Positions 1 through 8,073 of a DNA stretch of 16,830 nucleotides are shown here, one piece after another. Source of the DNA: Deltaproteobacteria bacterium. Its GTDB lineage: Bacteria > Desulfobacterota > UBA8473. A program made the translations under genes and the position numbers. The notes under the pieces are model-generated. The model made no database searches. It had not been told where the DNA came from and worked only from the letters and a program-made list of their open reading frames with translations. The stretch is taken from NCBI GenBank assembly GCA_030623035.1, contig JAUXFK010000030.1, positions 1 through 16,830 of the forward strand, read 5' to 3'. Positions within the stretch are counted from its first letter, which is position 1. Every line of letters starts with the position of its first letter.

Positions 1-86
1 AACGTAAAACTTGCTTCGCCTAAACGCGAGGGATTTCGACCATCCCCGAGAGGGACACTAAAATTTCAAAAGTTAAACTGTTATGA
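1..86. repeat. Dispersed repeat fragment, cut by window edge
   Basis: Bases 57-84 match the reverse complement of 5655-5683, between hyuA and hyuB, with one gap and two substitutions. The left part (TAAACGCGAG near 21-30) resembles the reverse complement of the repeat at 11120-11130. The end near 72-84, read on the minus strand as ATAACAGTTTAAC, resembles the inverted ends of the IS66-like element at 7853-8173. This is therefore probably the right end of a dispersed non-coding element whose remainder lies outside the window. Bases 87-157 show nothing else I can name. Confidence 0.6.
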
Positions 87-157
87 GATACTAATATATA
101 ATGAAGACATAAAACCATCAAGCCTTGTTATCTGAAAAAAGGTGGTATGCAGAAATT

Positions 158-1051
158 ATGAAGGCGGTTTATTTTGAGAACAGTTTGTTAAGAATATTAC
201 TGGCAAGCTTTATTTTACGATTCAATAAGAATGCCGCATTGGGGAGGTTCTCACCCATCCGGTTTACAGAAGTTGCCGAACCGAGGATACCGAATCAGAG
301 CTGGTTAAAGGTTAAGAACAAAACCTGCGGACTCTGTGGCAGCGATATTCATATGATTTTTGTGGAAATCGACCCCAAGTGCTTTCCTGCTGCAGTTCCT
401 TCTATATCAAAAAAATATCTCGGCCATGAGCTGCTCTCTGAGGTTATTGAAGCCGGCTCTGATGTGGATGGATTTAAGACAGGTGATCGCTTTGTACTTC
501 GCATAGACTGGCCTTCCTGTTTTCAAATGGAGTTCACCCCCCCTTGCAGGCAATGCAATGCCGGCAATTATTACTACAGCGACACTTTTCACAAGCTTCT
601 TTGAAAGACCTCTTGACGAACATATATTGAGCTTTTTTGTTAATCGTTCTTAGTGAAGCGAAGCATAGAAATCTTAAGTTGTTTGAGGGCGATAGCCCGA
701 GTTCTTAAGATTTTGCGTAGCGAACTATAGAACGATCAAAAAAGGTCAATCCAAGTGAGGGAAGAGGCCTTTCAAACAGGCTCTCAACGGGATTGTCCGA
801 AAGTGTCGCTGTAGTATTATATGCTTTGCGAAAACCTGGGCAAGGTAAACCTTCCCACCCTGGATACAGGTGGTGGATTTTCCCCGTATATGATAATGCA
901 CAAAAGCCAGCCCCACAAGGTTTCAGATGCAATAGATGACGAGGAAGCCACACTTATTGAGCCTACAGCATGTGCAATACACGCTGTATTAAAGATGAAA
1001 TTCCCCTTCCTTGACCTTGAACAAAATTGCTCATTTCTGGATAGATACTAA
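158..1051 (+). pseudogene. Zinc-dependent alcohol dehydrogenase (MDR), disrupted and 3'-truncated
   Basis: The N-terminal half of a medium-chain, zinc-binding, NAD(P)-dependent alcohol dehydrogenase is visible. ATG 158 opens with MKAVYFE, the usual family start. A TTG at 125 is in frame but less likely. CGLCGSD (catalytic-zinc Cys) and LGHE (GroES-like fold) follow. The structural-zinc loop begins PPCRQCNAGN, then is interrupted at 571 by a 245-bp element that brings in a TGA at 602-604. Reading resumes at 821 with MLCENLG, so deleting 572-820 rebuilds C-x2-C-x7-C in frame (PPCRQCNAGNYMLCENLG). The gene then continues GGGFSPYMIMH and LIEPTACAIHAVLK, but degenerates after about 1005. The Rossmann NAD-binding half is absent, and a stop ends it 8 bp before the 3' end of the opposing GNAT gene. 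It is clearly non-functional as a dehydrogenase. The exact substrate is unknown. Confidence 0.85.
572..816. mobile_element. 245-bp foldback MITE-like element with TTAT target duplication
   Basis: Perfect 17-bp inverted ends lie at 572-588 and 800-816 (TACTACAGCGACACTTT and its complement). They are flanked by direct repeats TTAT at 568-571 and 817-820. Most of the interior is also self-complementary: 600-612 pairs with 764-776, about 627-650 with 729-749, 670-678 with 704-712, around a GGGC-gata-GCCC centre at 687-698. There is no coding capacity. The element is a non-autonomous foldback unit that presumably uses a transposase encoded elsewhere. Removing it with one TTAT (249 bp, 83 codons) repairs the host gene exactly, so it inserted into a once-intact gene. 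I cannot assign the transposase family. Confidence 0.9.
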
Positions 1052-1059
1052 TTATATAC

Positions 1060-1752
1060 CTATTTCCGCACTTTCTTTGTCAGCTTTGCGGCTTCTTTAA
1101 TTGATATTTCACGCTCTGAATAAGATTTGATGCCCAGTCTTCGCTGAAAACGAACAAGGTATATCTTATCTGCGCCCACTAACTTTGAATATGCCCCAAC
1201 CGGCAGACCGGTTTCAGGAAAGACATGGGTAAATCCAAACGGCATATTATTGTCCGCACAAAACTCCCTTGCATATGAAATAAAGGCAGGCAAGAGCATT
1301 TTGCCTCGATAGTCTTCATCTGTGAAAGTGTTATAGAAATATGCTGTATCCTGCGGGAACTCAATGTACCTCCCAAGGAATGACAACCAGACTTTATTCA
1401 TCCCTATCCATCCATAAAAAACGATCTTGCCTTTTTCCCAGGCAATAACGCATTTGTGGTTAAGAGCCAATCTCTCAAGCATCTCTTGCTTTCTGAAATC
1501 GGCAGAGAATTCTAACAGCTCAGGATATTCTTCAGGTCTTGCTTCCCTAAGCTCAATACCTGGCAAAGGTTTTTCGAGCCGATAAGCGTTCTTTACTATG
1601 ATATAAAATTTGAACAGGGTTATATCCATCCAAAAGATGAACTTCAAGCCCTGGATAAAGGTGGCGACCAATCCAAACCTCCTGACAGATCCAAGTAGCC
1701 GTTCATAAAACATTATCGCTTGATTGATGATGTTTTTGAATTTCATTATCAT
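1060..1752 (-). CDS. GNAT family N-acetyltransferase
   Basis: 230 aa from ATG 1752. The frame is open back to 1830, but that would overlap the upstream sulfotransferase by 41 bp, while ATG 1752 follows AGGTAAGAG and leaves a 37-bp gap. After a basic/hydrophobic N-terminal stretch comes an IELREARPEEYPELLEF strand-helix typical of GNAT domains. About residues 142-157 contain DEDYRGKMLLPAF, matching the R/Q-x-x-G/A acetyl-CoA pyrophosphate-binding segment. The C-terminal FGFTHVFPETGLPVGAYSKLVG fits the later helices. Members transfer acetyl from acetyl-CoA to an amine; the substrate here is unknown. It is the last gene of the minus-strand series and lies beside a sulfotransferase and an LPG-synthase-type membrane protein, suggesting modification of the same small molecule or lipid (inference). 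Confidence 0.78.
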   Translation of the reverse strand: MIMKFKNIINQAIMFYERLLGSVRRFGLVATFIQGLKFIFWMDITLFKFYIIVKNAYRLEKPLPGIELREARPEEYPELLEFSADFRKQEMLERLALNHKCVIAWEKGKIVFYGWIGMNKVWLSFLGRYIEFPQDTAYFYNTFTDEDYRGKMLLPAFISYAREFCADNNMPFGFTHVFPETGLPVGAYSKLVGADKIYLVRFQRRLGIKSYSEREISIKEAAKLTKKVRK

Positions 1753-1789
1753 CGCGCTCTTACCTGTTCTTTTTGGATGAATCGTTTTC

Positions 1790-3040
1790 CTACTCCGCCC
1801 GAATCTTGAATCGCTCCATATAACCGGCAAACCGTTGTTTCATTCTATATGAGTCCAGACCAAACTGATCCAACGAATATCTATGCACACCACTCTTGTG
1901 CTGCGGATTATTCCTTAACCAGCGCTTCATGTCTATCTCCATATGTGGATCCATATCGTAGCCAAAACATCTGTAAATATTTTTTACTATGCCAATCGGA
2001 TCATCAATCAATTCCTGATAATTAACATCACAAAACCGATGCGTATTAGCTGTTTCTCTCGTCTTCATCGCTCGATCCAAAGCCATACTTAGTAATGAAA
2101 GGCAACTTTCACCAATCTGTTTCAAGTCCTCCTGATCGCTATACATCTTCCTTATTATCGTAACCATACTACAAAACGAAGCAACAGCCTTCAGTGGATC
2201 TCGATGCGCCTGAACTACACAGGCATCCGGAAAGACAGTAAACAGGGCATCCAGGGAAAAAAGATGAGATGGAGATTTTAAAACCCAGTACTTACCTGGA
2301 CAACGCCATTGAAGAAGCTGCAACTGCTTGCAATAGTAACTATATGCAGGAATCATATTCTGCTGGAACAGCCAGTCCACATATTGCGGTATATTGCATA
2401 GCATACTGAAAGAGAAGCTTGCAAAACCGTTCTTGAACAAGTGGATACATTCGTCCGGTCCGGTCGGGTTCAAGGGATGAATTAAGAAAACCTGTGGTGC
2501 AAATATGCGAAGCCGCCTCACCTCATTTTCAGCATACTTGATCCGCGAATCTGTATCTCGCGTTTCAATACTCGGAGGTGGAGAAGGTCTAAGAAGCTCC
2601 CATCTAACCGGCACCCGAGCAGCAGGATCCTGGGCAAGTAGATTATGAAGCAATGTGGTACCGGTGCGAGGCAGACCCATAATGAACAGAGGCCGATGTA
2701 TGGGGACATCCAGGATCTCAGGGTTGCGTTTAATATCCTCCTGGATACGCAGGCTATTGACCAGCAGCCTGGTACATTCCCGTTTCATTCGAATTCGTCC
2801 CAAGCAGCTCAGATTGGATTCTTTCTCAAGAGATTTCAACAGAACCCGCAACGCAAGCCGTCCAAAATCGTTCTCCCAGTCAGATAATCCGGTTTGGTAA
2901 CGAACAGCGCTAAAAAGAGATTCTTCCGACAGATCCGCAAAAGACAAACCAAGCCAATCCAAAACAGCTCCCAAACGGTTGAAGAGCTGTGCTGGCAACA
3001 GGTATCTAAATTCTTCTATTGTTGACTTATTCCTTGACAA
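1790..3040 (-). CDS. PAPS-dependent sulfotransferase family protein
   Basis: 416 aa. The start is TTG at 3040 with AAAAGG five bases upstream. Residues 118-129 contain GLPRTGTT, the 5'-phosphosulfate-binding loop of PAPS sulfotransferases. Residues 251-290 (WVLKSPSHLFSLDAL, then AHRDP) match the 3'-phosphate-binding region. Near the C-terminus, SGVHRYSLDQFGLD is typical of the Sulfotransfer_3 group. The protein should transfer sulfate from PAPS to a hydroxyl or amine acceptor; the acceptor is unknown. No signal peptide or membrane helix is evident, so it is probably cytoplasmic. It starts 39 bp after the LPG-synthase-type gene and is followed 37 bp later by the GNAT gene, implying co-transcription. 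The length is complete for the group and the motifs are intact. Confidence 0.88.
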   Translation of the reverse strand: MSRNKSTIEEFRYLLPAQLFNRLGAVLDWLGLSFADLSEESLFSAVRYQTGLSDWENDFGRLALRVLLKSLEKESNLSCLGRIRMKRECTRLLVNSLRIQEDIKRNPEILDVPIHRPLFIMGLPRTGTTLLHNLLAQDPAARVPVRWELLRPSPPPSIETRDTDSRIKYAENEVRRLRIFAPQVFLIHPLNPTGPDECIHLFKNGFASFSFSMLCNIPQYVDWLFQQNMIPAYSYYCKQLQLLQWRCPGKYWVLKSPSHLFSLDALFTVFPDACVVQAHRDPLKAVASFCSMVTIIRKMYSDQEDLKQIGESCLSLLSMALDRAMKTRETANTHRFCDVNYQELIDDPIGIVKNIYRCFGYDMDPHMEIDMKRWLRNNPQHKSGVHRYSLDQFGLDSYRMKQRFAGYMERFKIRAE

Positions 3041-3079
3041 TTAACCTTTTACCTGTTCGGTCAATGTTGTGATTCACTA

Positions 3080-4057
3080 TCATCCATCTTTGCCTTTCTT
3101 TCCCAATACAAATAGAATTGCCCCTGTAGCTGAGAAGAACCAGAAGAAAAAAAGCCGAAATATTCCAAACACTGCTGCCGATTCCTCGTTCACACCAAAC
3201 CAGCCAAAAAAAAGAACAAATCCAGCCTCTCGGATACCATAGCCGCCTATAGAAGGGAGCAACGCAGAGATAAAAATAAGTGGAATTACAATTGGAAAAG
3301 CATACCAGGAAGCCCCAAAATCTGGAATTGCAATTGCCATAATATAAGCGGACACAATAATGATTAATTGATTGATCAAAGAGAGCACTCCGGCGGACAG
3401 GATAACTCTAGGATTTCCCCAACATATATCCAATACAAGAATAACATCATCGGCAGCTTCCCGCAACTTTTTAACCGGCAATTTATAAATGATTTTATTC
3501 AAATATTTCCGGAAAACCGTGTTAAAAAAAACAATTGTCACACCGGCCAAACAGGACATTAAAATTACTGCCGATACCAAAACACTTTTAAACTCGATGA
3601 TATCTGATAATGTAATTAAACATGCAATGATGACAATAAAAAGAGCAACAATAAGGCCAGTAAAGCGTTCAACGAAAATAGTCGTCAATACACCACCCAA
3701 TGAATAACCATATTGCCGTGATGTAAGAACGCCACGGACAACATCTCCCCCCTTCCCCGTCGGCAAGAATGCATCAAAAAATATACCGATGATGTAATTG
3801 CGGATGGATGTCGAAAAAGAAATTGTAAATCCACAGAGCTTTGCGATAAGCATCCATCGGAAAGAGCAAGGGATTATGCAAGTCAAAAAAACAAGAAATG
3901 AAAATCCGACAACTATCCAGTTGATATTTGTCAACTTTTCTATGAGTTCATCGAGCTGAATTGTCGATACAAACCAGCTAATAGCCCCAAGAGTGAAGAA
4001 TATCTTTACAATCAGAAACAAATAATTTTGTTTTCTAGATTTTTCTTGCATATTCAT
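3080..4057 (-). CDS. LPG-synthase transmembrane (AglD/UPF0104-type) integral membrane protein
   Basis: 325 aa from ATG 4057. A GTG at 4090 and an ATG at 4051 are alternative in-frame starts, and none has a strong ribosome site. The protein is almost entirely hydrophobic, with about seven or eight membrane helices. The second half of the first third carries LPTGKGGDVVRG followed by FVERFTGLIVAL, the signature of the lysylphosphatidylglycerol-synthase TM family (also AglD-like). A later segment, LLPSIGGYGIREAGFVLFF, repeats the conserved G-x-G-x-R-E-A-G pattern. Family members flip or transfer lipid-linked groups, but many are uncharacterised. The start lies 23 bp inside the 3' end of hyuB, so translation is probably coupled. 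Its place between hyuB and a sulfotransferase is the main hint to its role. Confidence 0.85.
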   Translation of the reverse strand: MNMQEKSRKQNYLFLIVKIFFTLGAISWFVSTIQLDELIEKLTNINWIVVGFSFLVFLTCIIPCSFRWMLIAKLCGFTISFSTSIRNYIIGIFFDAFLPTGKGGDVVRGVLTSRQYGYSLGGVLTTIFVERFTGLIVALFIVIIACLITLSDIIEFKSVLVSAVILMSCLAGVTIVFFNTVFRKYLNKIIYKLPVKKLREAADDVILVLDICWGNPRVILSAGVLSLINQLIIIVSAYIMAIAIPDFGASWYAFPIVIPLIFISALLPSIGGYGIREAGFVLFFGWFGVNEESAAVFGIFRLFFFWFFSATGAILFVLGKKGKDG

Positions 4058-5621
4058 TGTCTTTGGATCGTTTCCCAAAACCCCCTCCACCAGGGGTGCG
4101 TATGCTTATCACATCCCCTTTTTTTGCTAAAACCGTGAACTTGCCTCCCAGGTCTCTCGTCTCTTTTTTTGATATCAGGATATTCTCACCGACCTTCCCA
4201 GGAGAGCCCCCCTGGAGCCCGTATGGAGGAAATTTCCTCCGATCGGACAGCACCGTTACCTCACAGTCCGTAAGAAGCTGTATATCGCGCCTGATACCAC
4301 AGCCTCCCTTTTGCAATCCTTTGCCCCCAGATCCCTTTCGAATCTCATATCTGAGGACTCTCAGAGGATATGCATTTTCCAGGGCCTCAATGGGTGTGTT
4401 CATTGTGTTGGTCATATGGGTGTGAACCGCATCCACACCGTCTCGATCACAAGAGGCGCCACTACCGCCAGCGATTGTCTCGTAGTATGTAAACATTTTG
4501 CTTTCCTTTGAATTCCACCCCCCAATGGTAATATTATTCATACTACCGGAACTGGCAGCCGGTATCCTATGAGAAACGGCCCTGGACAATGAACCCAAAA
4601 GCACATCAACGATCCTTTGGGATACCTCTATATTCCCGCCTGCCACAGCCGCTGGAAACTGGGCGTTCACCACGGTTCCCAAAGGGGCAATAACTTCTAA
4701 AGGCTGCATGCACCCTTCATTGGAAGGGGTATCCAGAGGAGACAGGCATCTGAAAACATAATATACAGCAGAAAGGGTAATGGCAAGGGTTGCGTTCATA
4801 CATCCCTTTATTTGAGGAGAGCTCTTTGAAAAATCGATTTTCGCCCTCCTTCCTTTGATATGAACCGTTACATGGATTCTTACCGGAGTGTCACTGAGCC
4901 CATCATTATCGAGGAAGTCCTCAAAGGAATAAATTCCATCCGGAATATCTTCTATGGCCTTTTCTGTCATCCTTCCGGCATAGTCCTGAAGCGCTTTCAT
5001 ATAAGAGATCACTTCATCATAGCTGTACTTGCAAGCGACTTCCATAAGTCTGCGTTCCCCCAATCTATTCGCTGCAAACTGTGCCATCAAATCCCCTTCC
5101 CGTTCTTCTGGTGTACGTACATTGGCAAGAATCAGTTCCAGTAAATCCTTTTGGATTGAACCTTTTCTTGCCAATTTCAAAGGAGGGATGCGCACCCCTT
5201 CCTGAAATATTTCTCTGGACAGAGGGAGAGAACCAGGGGACATCCCTCCGATATCCGCATGGTGTGCCCGATTCGCCACATAAAACCTGAGTGTCCGCCC
5301 GATATAGACCGGAGAGATCATTGTCAAGTCGGGAAGGTGTGTCCCCCCTTTAAAAGGGTCATTCAGGATAATTGTATCTCCTTTATCCATACGTATGGCC
5401 TTTATCGCACTCTTTACTGAATACGGCATAGAGCCCATGTGGATCGGAAGATGGGCTGCCTGCGCTACCATCTGACCTTTTGCATCAAATAGTGCACATG
5501 AGTAGTCTCTTCTCTCTTTGATGTTGGGGGAATAGGCGCTCCTGCAAAGAGCCATACCCATCTCTTCGGCTATGGAAGAGAATATGTTCTTGAATATCTC
5601 CAGCTTAATAGGGTCAAACAA
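4035..5621 (-). CDS. hyuB: Hydantoinase B / acetone carboxylase alpha-like subunit (HyuB)
   Basis: 528 aa. The start is TTG 5621, chosen because GAGGAGG lies five bases upstream and MFDPIKLEIFKNIF is the standard family opening. The N-terminal region has CRSAYSPNIKERRDYSCALFD and AHLPIHMGSMP. Residues 87-98 are NDPFKGGTHLPD and 116-131 are ANRAHHADIGGMSPGS, with conserved Asp/His residues likely to bind metal. The C-terminus has GGGGFG, as in full-length members. HyuB works with HyuA in ATP-dependent opening of hydantoin/oxoproline-type rings, or in carboxylation in the acetone/acetophenone carboxylase branch. The substrate cannot be told from sequence alone. It lies 204 bp downstream of hyuA, separated by a repeat, and overlaps the next gene by 23 bp. 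Confidence 0.9.
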   Translation of the reverse strand: MFDPIKLEIFKNIFSSIAEEMGMALCRSAYSPNIKERRDYSCALFDAKGQMVAQAAHLPIHMGSMPYSVKSAIKAIRMDKGDTIILNDPFKGGTHLPDLTMISPVYIGRTLRFYVANRAHHADIGGMSPGSLPLSREIFQEGVRIPPLKLARKGSIQKDLLELILANVRTPEEREGDLMAQFAANRLGERRLMEVACKYSYDEVISYMKALQDYAGRMTEKAIEDIPDGIYSFEDFLDNDGLSDTPVRIHVTVHIKGRRAKIDFSKSSPQIKGCMNATLAITLSAVYYVFRCLSPLDTPSNEGCMQPLEVIAPLGTVVNAQFPAAVAGGNIEVSQRIVDVLLGSLSRAVSHRIPAASSGSMNNITIGGWNSKESKMFTYYETIAGGSGASCDRDGVDAVHTHMTNTMNTPIEALENAYPLRVLRYEIRKGSGGKGLQKGGCGIRRDIQLLTDCEVTVLSDRRKFPPYGLQGGSPGKVGENILISKKETRDLGGKFTVLAKKGDVISIRTPGGGGFGKRSKDNEYARKI

Positions 5622-5654
5622 ACGCGCCTCCTCGTTATCTCTTTTGCAACTCCT

Positions 5655-5825
5655 GTAACAGTTTAGCTTTTTGAAATTTTAGTTGCGAAGGCGGTGGTCA
5701 AATTTTAATCCGTGCAACTGTTTGAACATCTTAGTGAGCGTTAAGAAAGAACAGGGGGAAAGATGCGAGTTCTGAACGGGTTAAAATTTGATTGCCGTTG
5801 AAGCTTGGCCAGTGCTTTCTGTTAG
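5655..5825. repeat. Palindromic repeat between hyuA and hyuB
   Basis: The 204 bp separating hyuA from hyuB are filled by a repeat beginning GTAACAGTTTAGC (5655-5667), nearly identical to the left end of the IS66-like element at 7853. It contains an inverted pair, GTCAAATTTTAATCCGT (about 5697-5713) against ACGGGTTAAAATTTGAT (about 5776-5792). The core TTAGTGAGCG..AAGAAAGAACAG (5731-5754) recurs at 11127-11150 with one mismatch, and 5655-5683 recurs inverted at 57-84. A weak partner end (CTGTTAG, 5819-5825) abuts the hyuA stop. No target duplication is evident. Confidence 0.6.
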
Positions 5826-7796
5826 TTAGTCTCGCTTCATAACGAGATTCCCGAAGCGATCCACATTACAGGAAAAACCAGGCGGTACCAATACAGTGGA
5901 ACTGTATTCCAATATGATGGCCGGCCCTTCAACCCTGTTTCCAGCAGAGAGCTTCTTTCGAATAAAAAGTTCAAAGGGAATGCTTTCTCCCTTATAGGTG
6001 ATTATTCTCTGACCCAAAGAGGCTGATGCGGAATTCTCTCCTTTCAATCTCTCCTCTTTGAGTTTCGGTTTTGATAGGTTGCCCACTATCCTCACCCTGA
6101 GATTCACGATTTCACAAGGCCGCTCCACGTCACTATAGCCGTATGCCTTTTTGTGAAGCTTGTTGAACCGATCGATATAATCTTCTTTAAACGGTATGAA
6201 AATCTCATAAGACTGCCCAACGTATCTCATGTCCAGAGACCTCTCAATAGATAACCTCTCTAAGGGAATATGCTCAGCGGACATCTCTTCGACTCCCTGA
6301 TCTATCAGGGGTGCAAACATCTCTTCGATCTCTTCGAATTGTATTCCTTCATCTCGAATCAACACGGATTGGGAGTAGTCTTTTACCACATCACAGATCA
6401 ACATACCAAAGGCAGATAGGAGTCCCGGATTTTTGGGTATCAATACTTGAGGGATTGAAAGACTTTTGGCGAGTTCACAGGCATGAAGCCCTCCCCCACC
6501 TCCAAAAGAGACCAGGGCAAATTCTCTGGTGTCATACCCCTTTTCTATGGATACCACCCGTATGGCCCTCTCCATAGCCGCATTTACGACATCGATTATG
6601 CCTTCTGCAGTTCTATGGGGAGAAAGATTCAGATGTGATCCAAACTCGCCCATAAGCTTTTCTACACGGATGGAATCGAGCACCATATCCCCTCCAAGAA
6701 AGTAATCCGGCAAGAGCCTCCCCAAATAGAGGTTGGCATCTGTTACAGTAAGGTCAACTCCCCTTCCATAACAGACAGGACCCGGATCAGCCCCGGCACT
6801 GCGAGGCCCCACTCTCAGAGAACCTCCTTCATCCACAAACGCGATGGATCCACCCCCTGCACCCACAGTGTGAATATTGATCATCGGTATATTTATGGGA
6901 ATACAATCTATACTCGATTCTGTTGTGATCATGAGGTTTTCATAACAAAGGGAGACGTCCGTGGATGTGCCTCCCATATCTAAGGTAACTATTTTATCAT
7001 ATCCTGCGGCCTTTGCCACTTCAAAGGCACCCACAACCCCTGCAGCAGGTCCTGACAGGACGGTCCTGATCGGTTTTTCTTTGGCCTTTTTCGCAGAGAT
7101 AAAACCGCCATTGGATTGCATTATGCACAGATCCCCGCTTCCAATATTTGCTTCGAGATGAGAGATATATCTCTCCATTATTGGGGATATGTAGGCATTC
7201 ACAACCGTAGTGCTGCACCTCTCGTACTCCCTGTATTCAGGCAATATTCGATGAGACACTGATACGGAAATCCCCGTCTTTGCGAAACTTTTGTAAATGA
7301 TACACTCATTTTTCGGATTTGCATAAGAGAATAAAAGACAGATGGCTATGGACTCAATACCTTCCTGTTGTATATTTTGGATGATATCCGCAAAGGATGC
7401 GGGGTCTGCTTGCTTCAGGATTTCTCCTGTGCCAATGGTTCTCTCCTCTACCCCAAATCGATACCTTTTTTGTACCAATGGTACCACCTTATCAACGAAC
7501 AGATTGTACAGTTGGGCCCGGTTCTGACGGCCTATCTCCAGGATATCTTCAAACCCTTTTGTCGTAATGAGAGCGGTTTTTGCCCCCTTTCTTTCAAGCA
7601 ATGTATTCGTAGCAACTGTGGAGCCATGGATAACCTGTCTTTCTCCCGATACATTCTCCCATATTTTCAAGCCCTTTAAAACGGCATCCGCAGGGTTCTT
7701 TGGGCTGGACGGTATCTTCCGGATATGTATTTCACCATCCTTGTACAGGACAAAATCCGTAAACGTGCCCCCTGTATCAATACCTACCCTGAACAC
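5826..7796 (-). CDS. hyuA: Hydantoinase A / 5-oxoprolinase-type ATPase subunit (HyuA)
   Basis: 656 aa. The start is GTG 7796, with AGGAG seven bases upstream. Residues 1-15 (FRVGIDTGGTFTDF) form the phosphate-binding first motif of the actin/Hsp70-like ATPase fold. GSTVATNTLLERKG (58-71), YERCSTTVVNAYISP (191-205), SGPAAGVVGA (248-257) and DMGGTSTDVS (273-282) follow, then VGAGGGS and GADPGPVCYGRG. The domain order is Hydant_A_N, hydantoinase A, then a C-terminal domain with EGPAIILEYSSTVLVPPG. The protein binds ATP and activates the substrate carbonyl or imide for the partner HyuB. Alternative assignments within the family are the beta subunit of acetone carboxylase or caprolactamase-type enzymes. 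It is the first gene of the minus-strand series and appears intact. Confidence 0.9.
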   Translation of the reverse strand: MFRVGIDTGGTFTDFVLYKDGEIHIRKIPSSPKNPADAVLKGLKIWENVSGERQVIHGSTVATNTLLERKGAKTALITTKGFEDILEIGRQNRAQLYNLFVDKVVPLVQKRYRFGVEERTIGTGEILKQADPASFADIIQNIQQEGIESIAICLLFSYANPKNECIIYKSFAKTGISVSVSHRILPEYREYERCSTTVVNAYISPIMERYISHLEANIGSGDLCIMQSNGGFISAKKAKEKPIRTVLSGPAAGVVGAFEVAKAAGYDKIVTLDMGGTSTDVSLCYENLMITTESSIDCIPINIPMINIHTVGAGGGSIAFVDEGGSLRVGPRSAGADPGPVCYGRGVDLTVTDANLYLGRLLPDYFLGGDMVLDSIRVEKLMGEFGSHLNLSPHRTAEGIIDVVNAAMERAIRVVSIEKGYDTREFALVSFGGGGGLHACELAKSLSIPQVLIPKNPGLLSAFGMLICDVVKDYSQSVLIRDEGIQFEEIEEMFAPLIDQGVEEMSAEHIPLERLSIERSLDMRYVGQSYEIFIPFKEDYIDRFNKLHKKAYGYSDVERPCEIVNLRVRIVGNLSKPKLKEERLKGENSASASLGQRIITYKGESIPFELFIRKKLSAGNRVEGPAIILEYSSTVLVPPGFSCNVDRFGNLVMKRD

Positions 7797-7927
7797 AGTA
7801 AATCTCCTAAAAGGTAATCTCTAATGAAAATGTTTTTAATCCAATGGGAATTGTAACTGTTTAGCCAAATAATGATTTGGATGGACAGTAGTGTCATGTC
7901 AAGCGTGAAATATCGTATCAGACACTC

Positions 7928-8028
7928 GTCATTCCCACGAAGCTTGTCCTCGACTCCGATCGGGGAGTGGGAATCCAGTATTTCTGGTTACTTCGGCGCT
8001 TCTGGATTCCTGCTTTCGCAGGAATGAC
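7928..8028. repeat. GTCATTCC...GGAATGAC inverted repeat (dRS3-like)
   Basis: The repeat is bounded by GTCATTCC at 7928 and GGAATGAC at 8021-8028. Internal small hairpins are ACTCC/GGGGAGT and CCTGC/GCAGG. It resembles the ATTCCC-x-GGGAAT intergenic repeats common in proteobacteria, and it is nested inside the IS66-like element. Confidence 0.7.
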
Positions 8029-8046
8029 AGGTACTTACCCCCAATC

Positions 8047-8073
8047 GTCATTCCCGCGGAGGCGGGAATCCAG
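8047..8073. repeat. Second short GTCATTCCCGC hairpin repeat
   Basis: ATTCCCGC-ggag-GCGGGAAT forms a compact hairpin and is followed by CCAG, as in the neighbouring copy. It is the minimal form of the same repeat and lies within the IS66-like element. Confidence 0.7.

Noticed and set aside
705..953. 82-codon minus-strand frame across the foldback element
   Set aside because: It spans the element end and the dehydrogenase pseudogene in the wrong frame and resembles no family.
4057..4425. 122-codon plus-strand frame
   Set aside because: Antisense shadow of hyuB; proline/serine-rich with no motifs.
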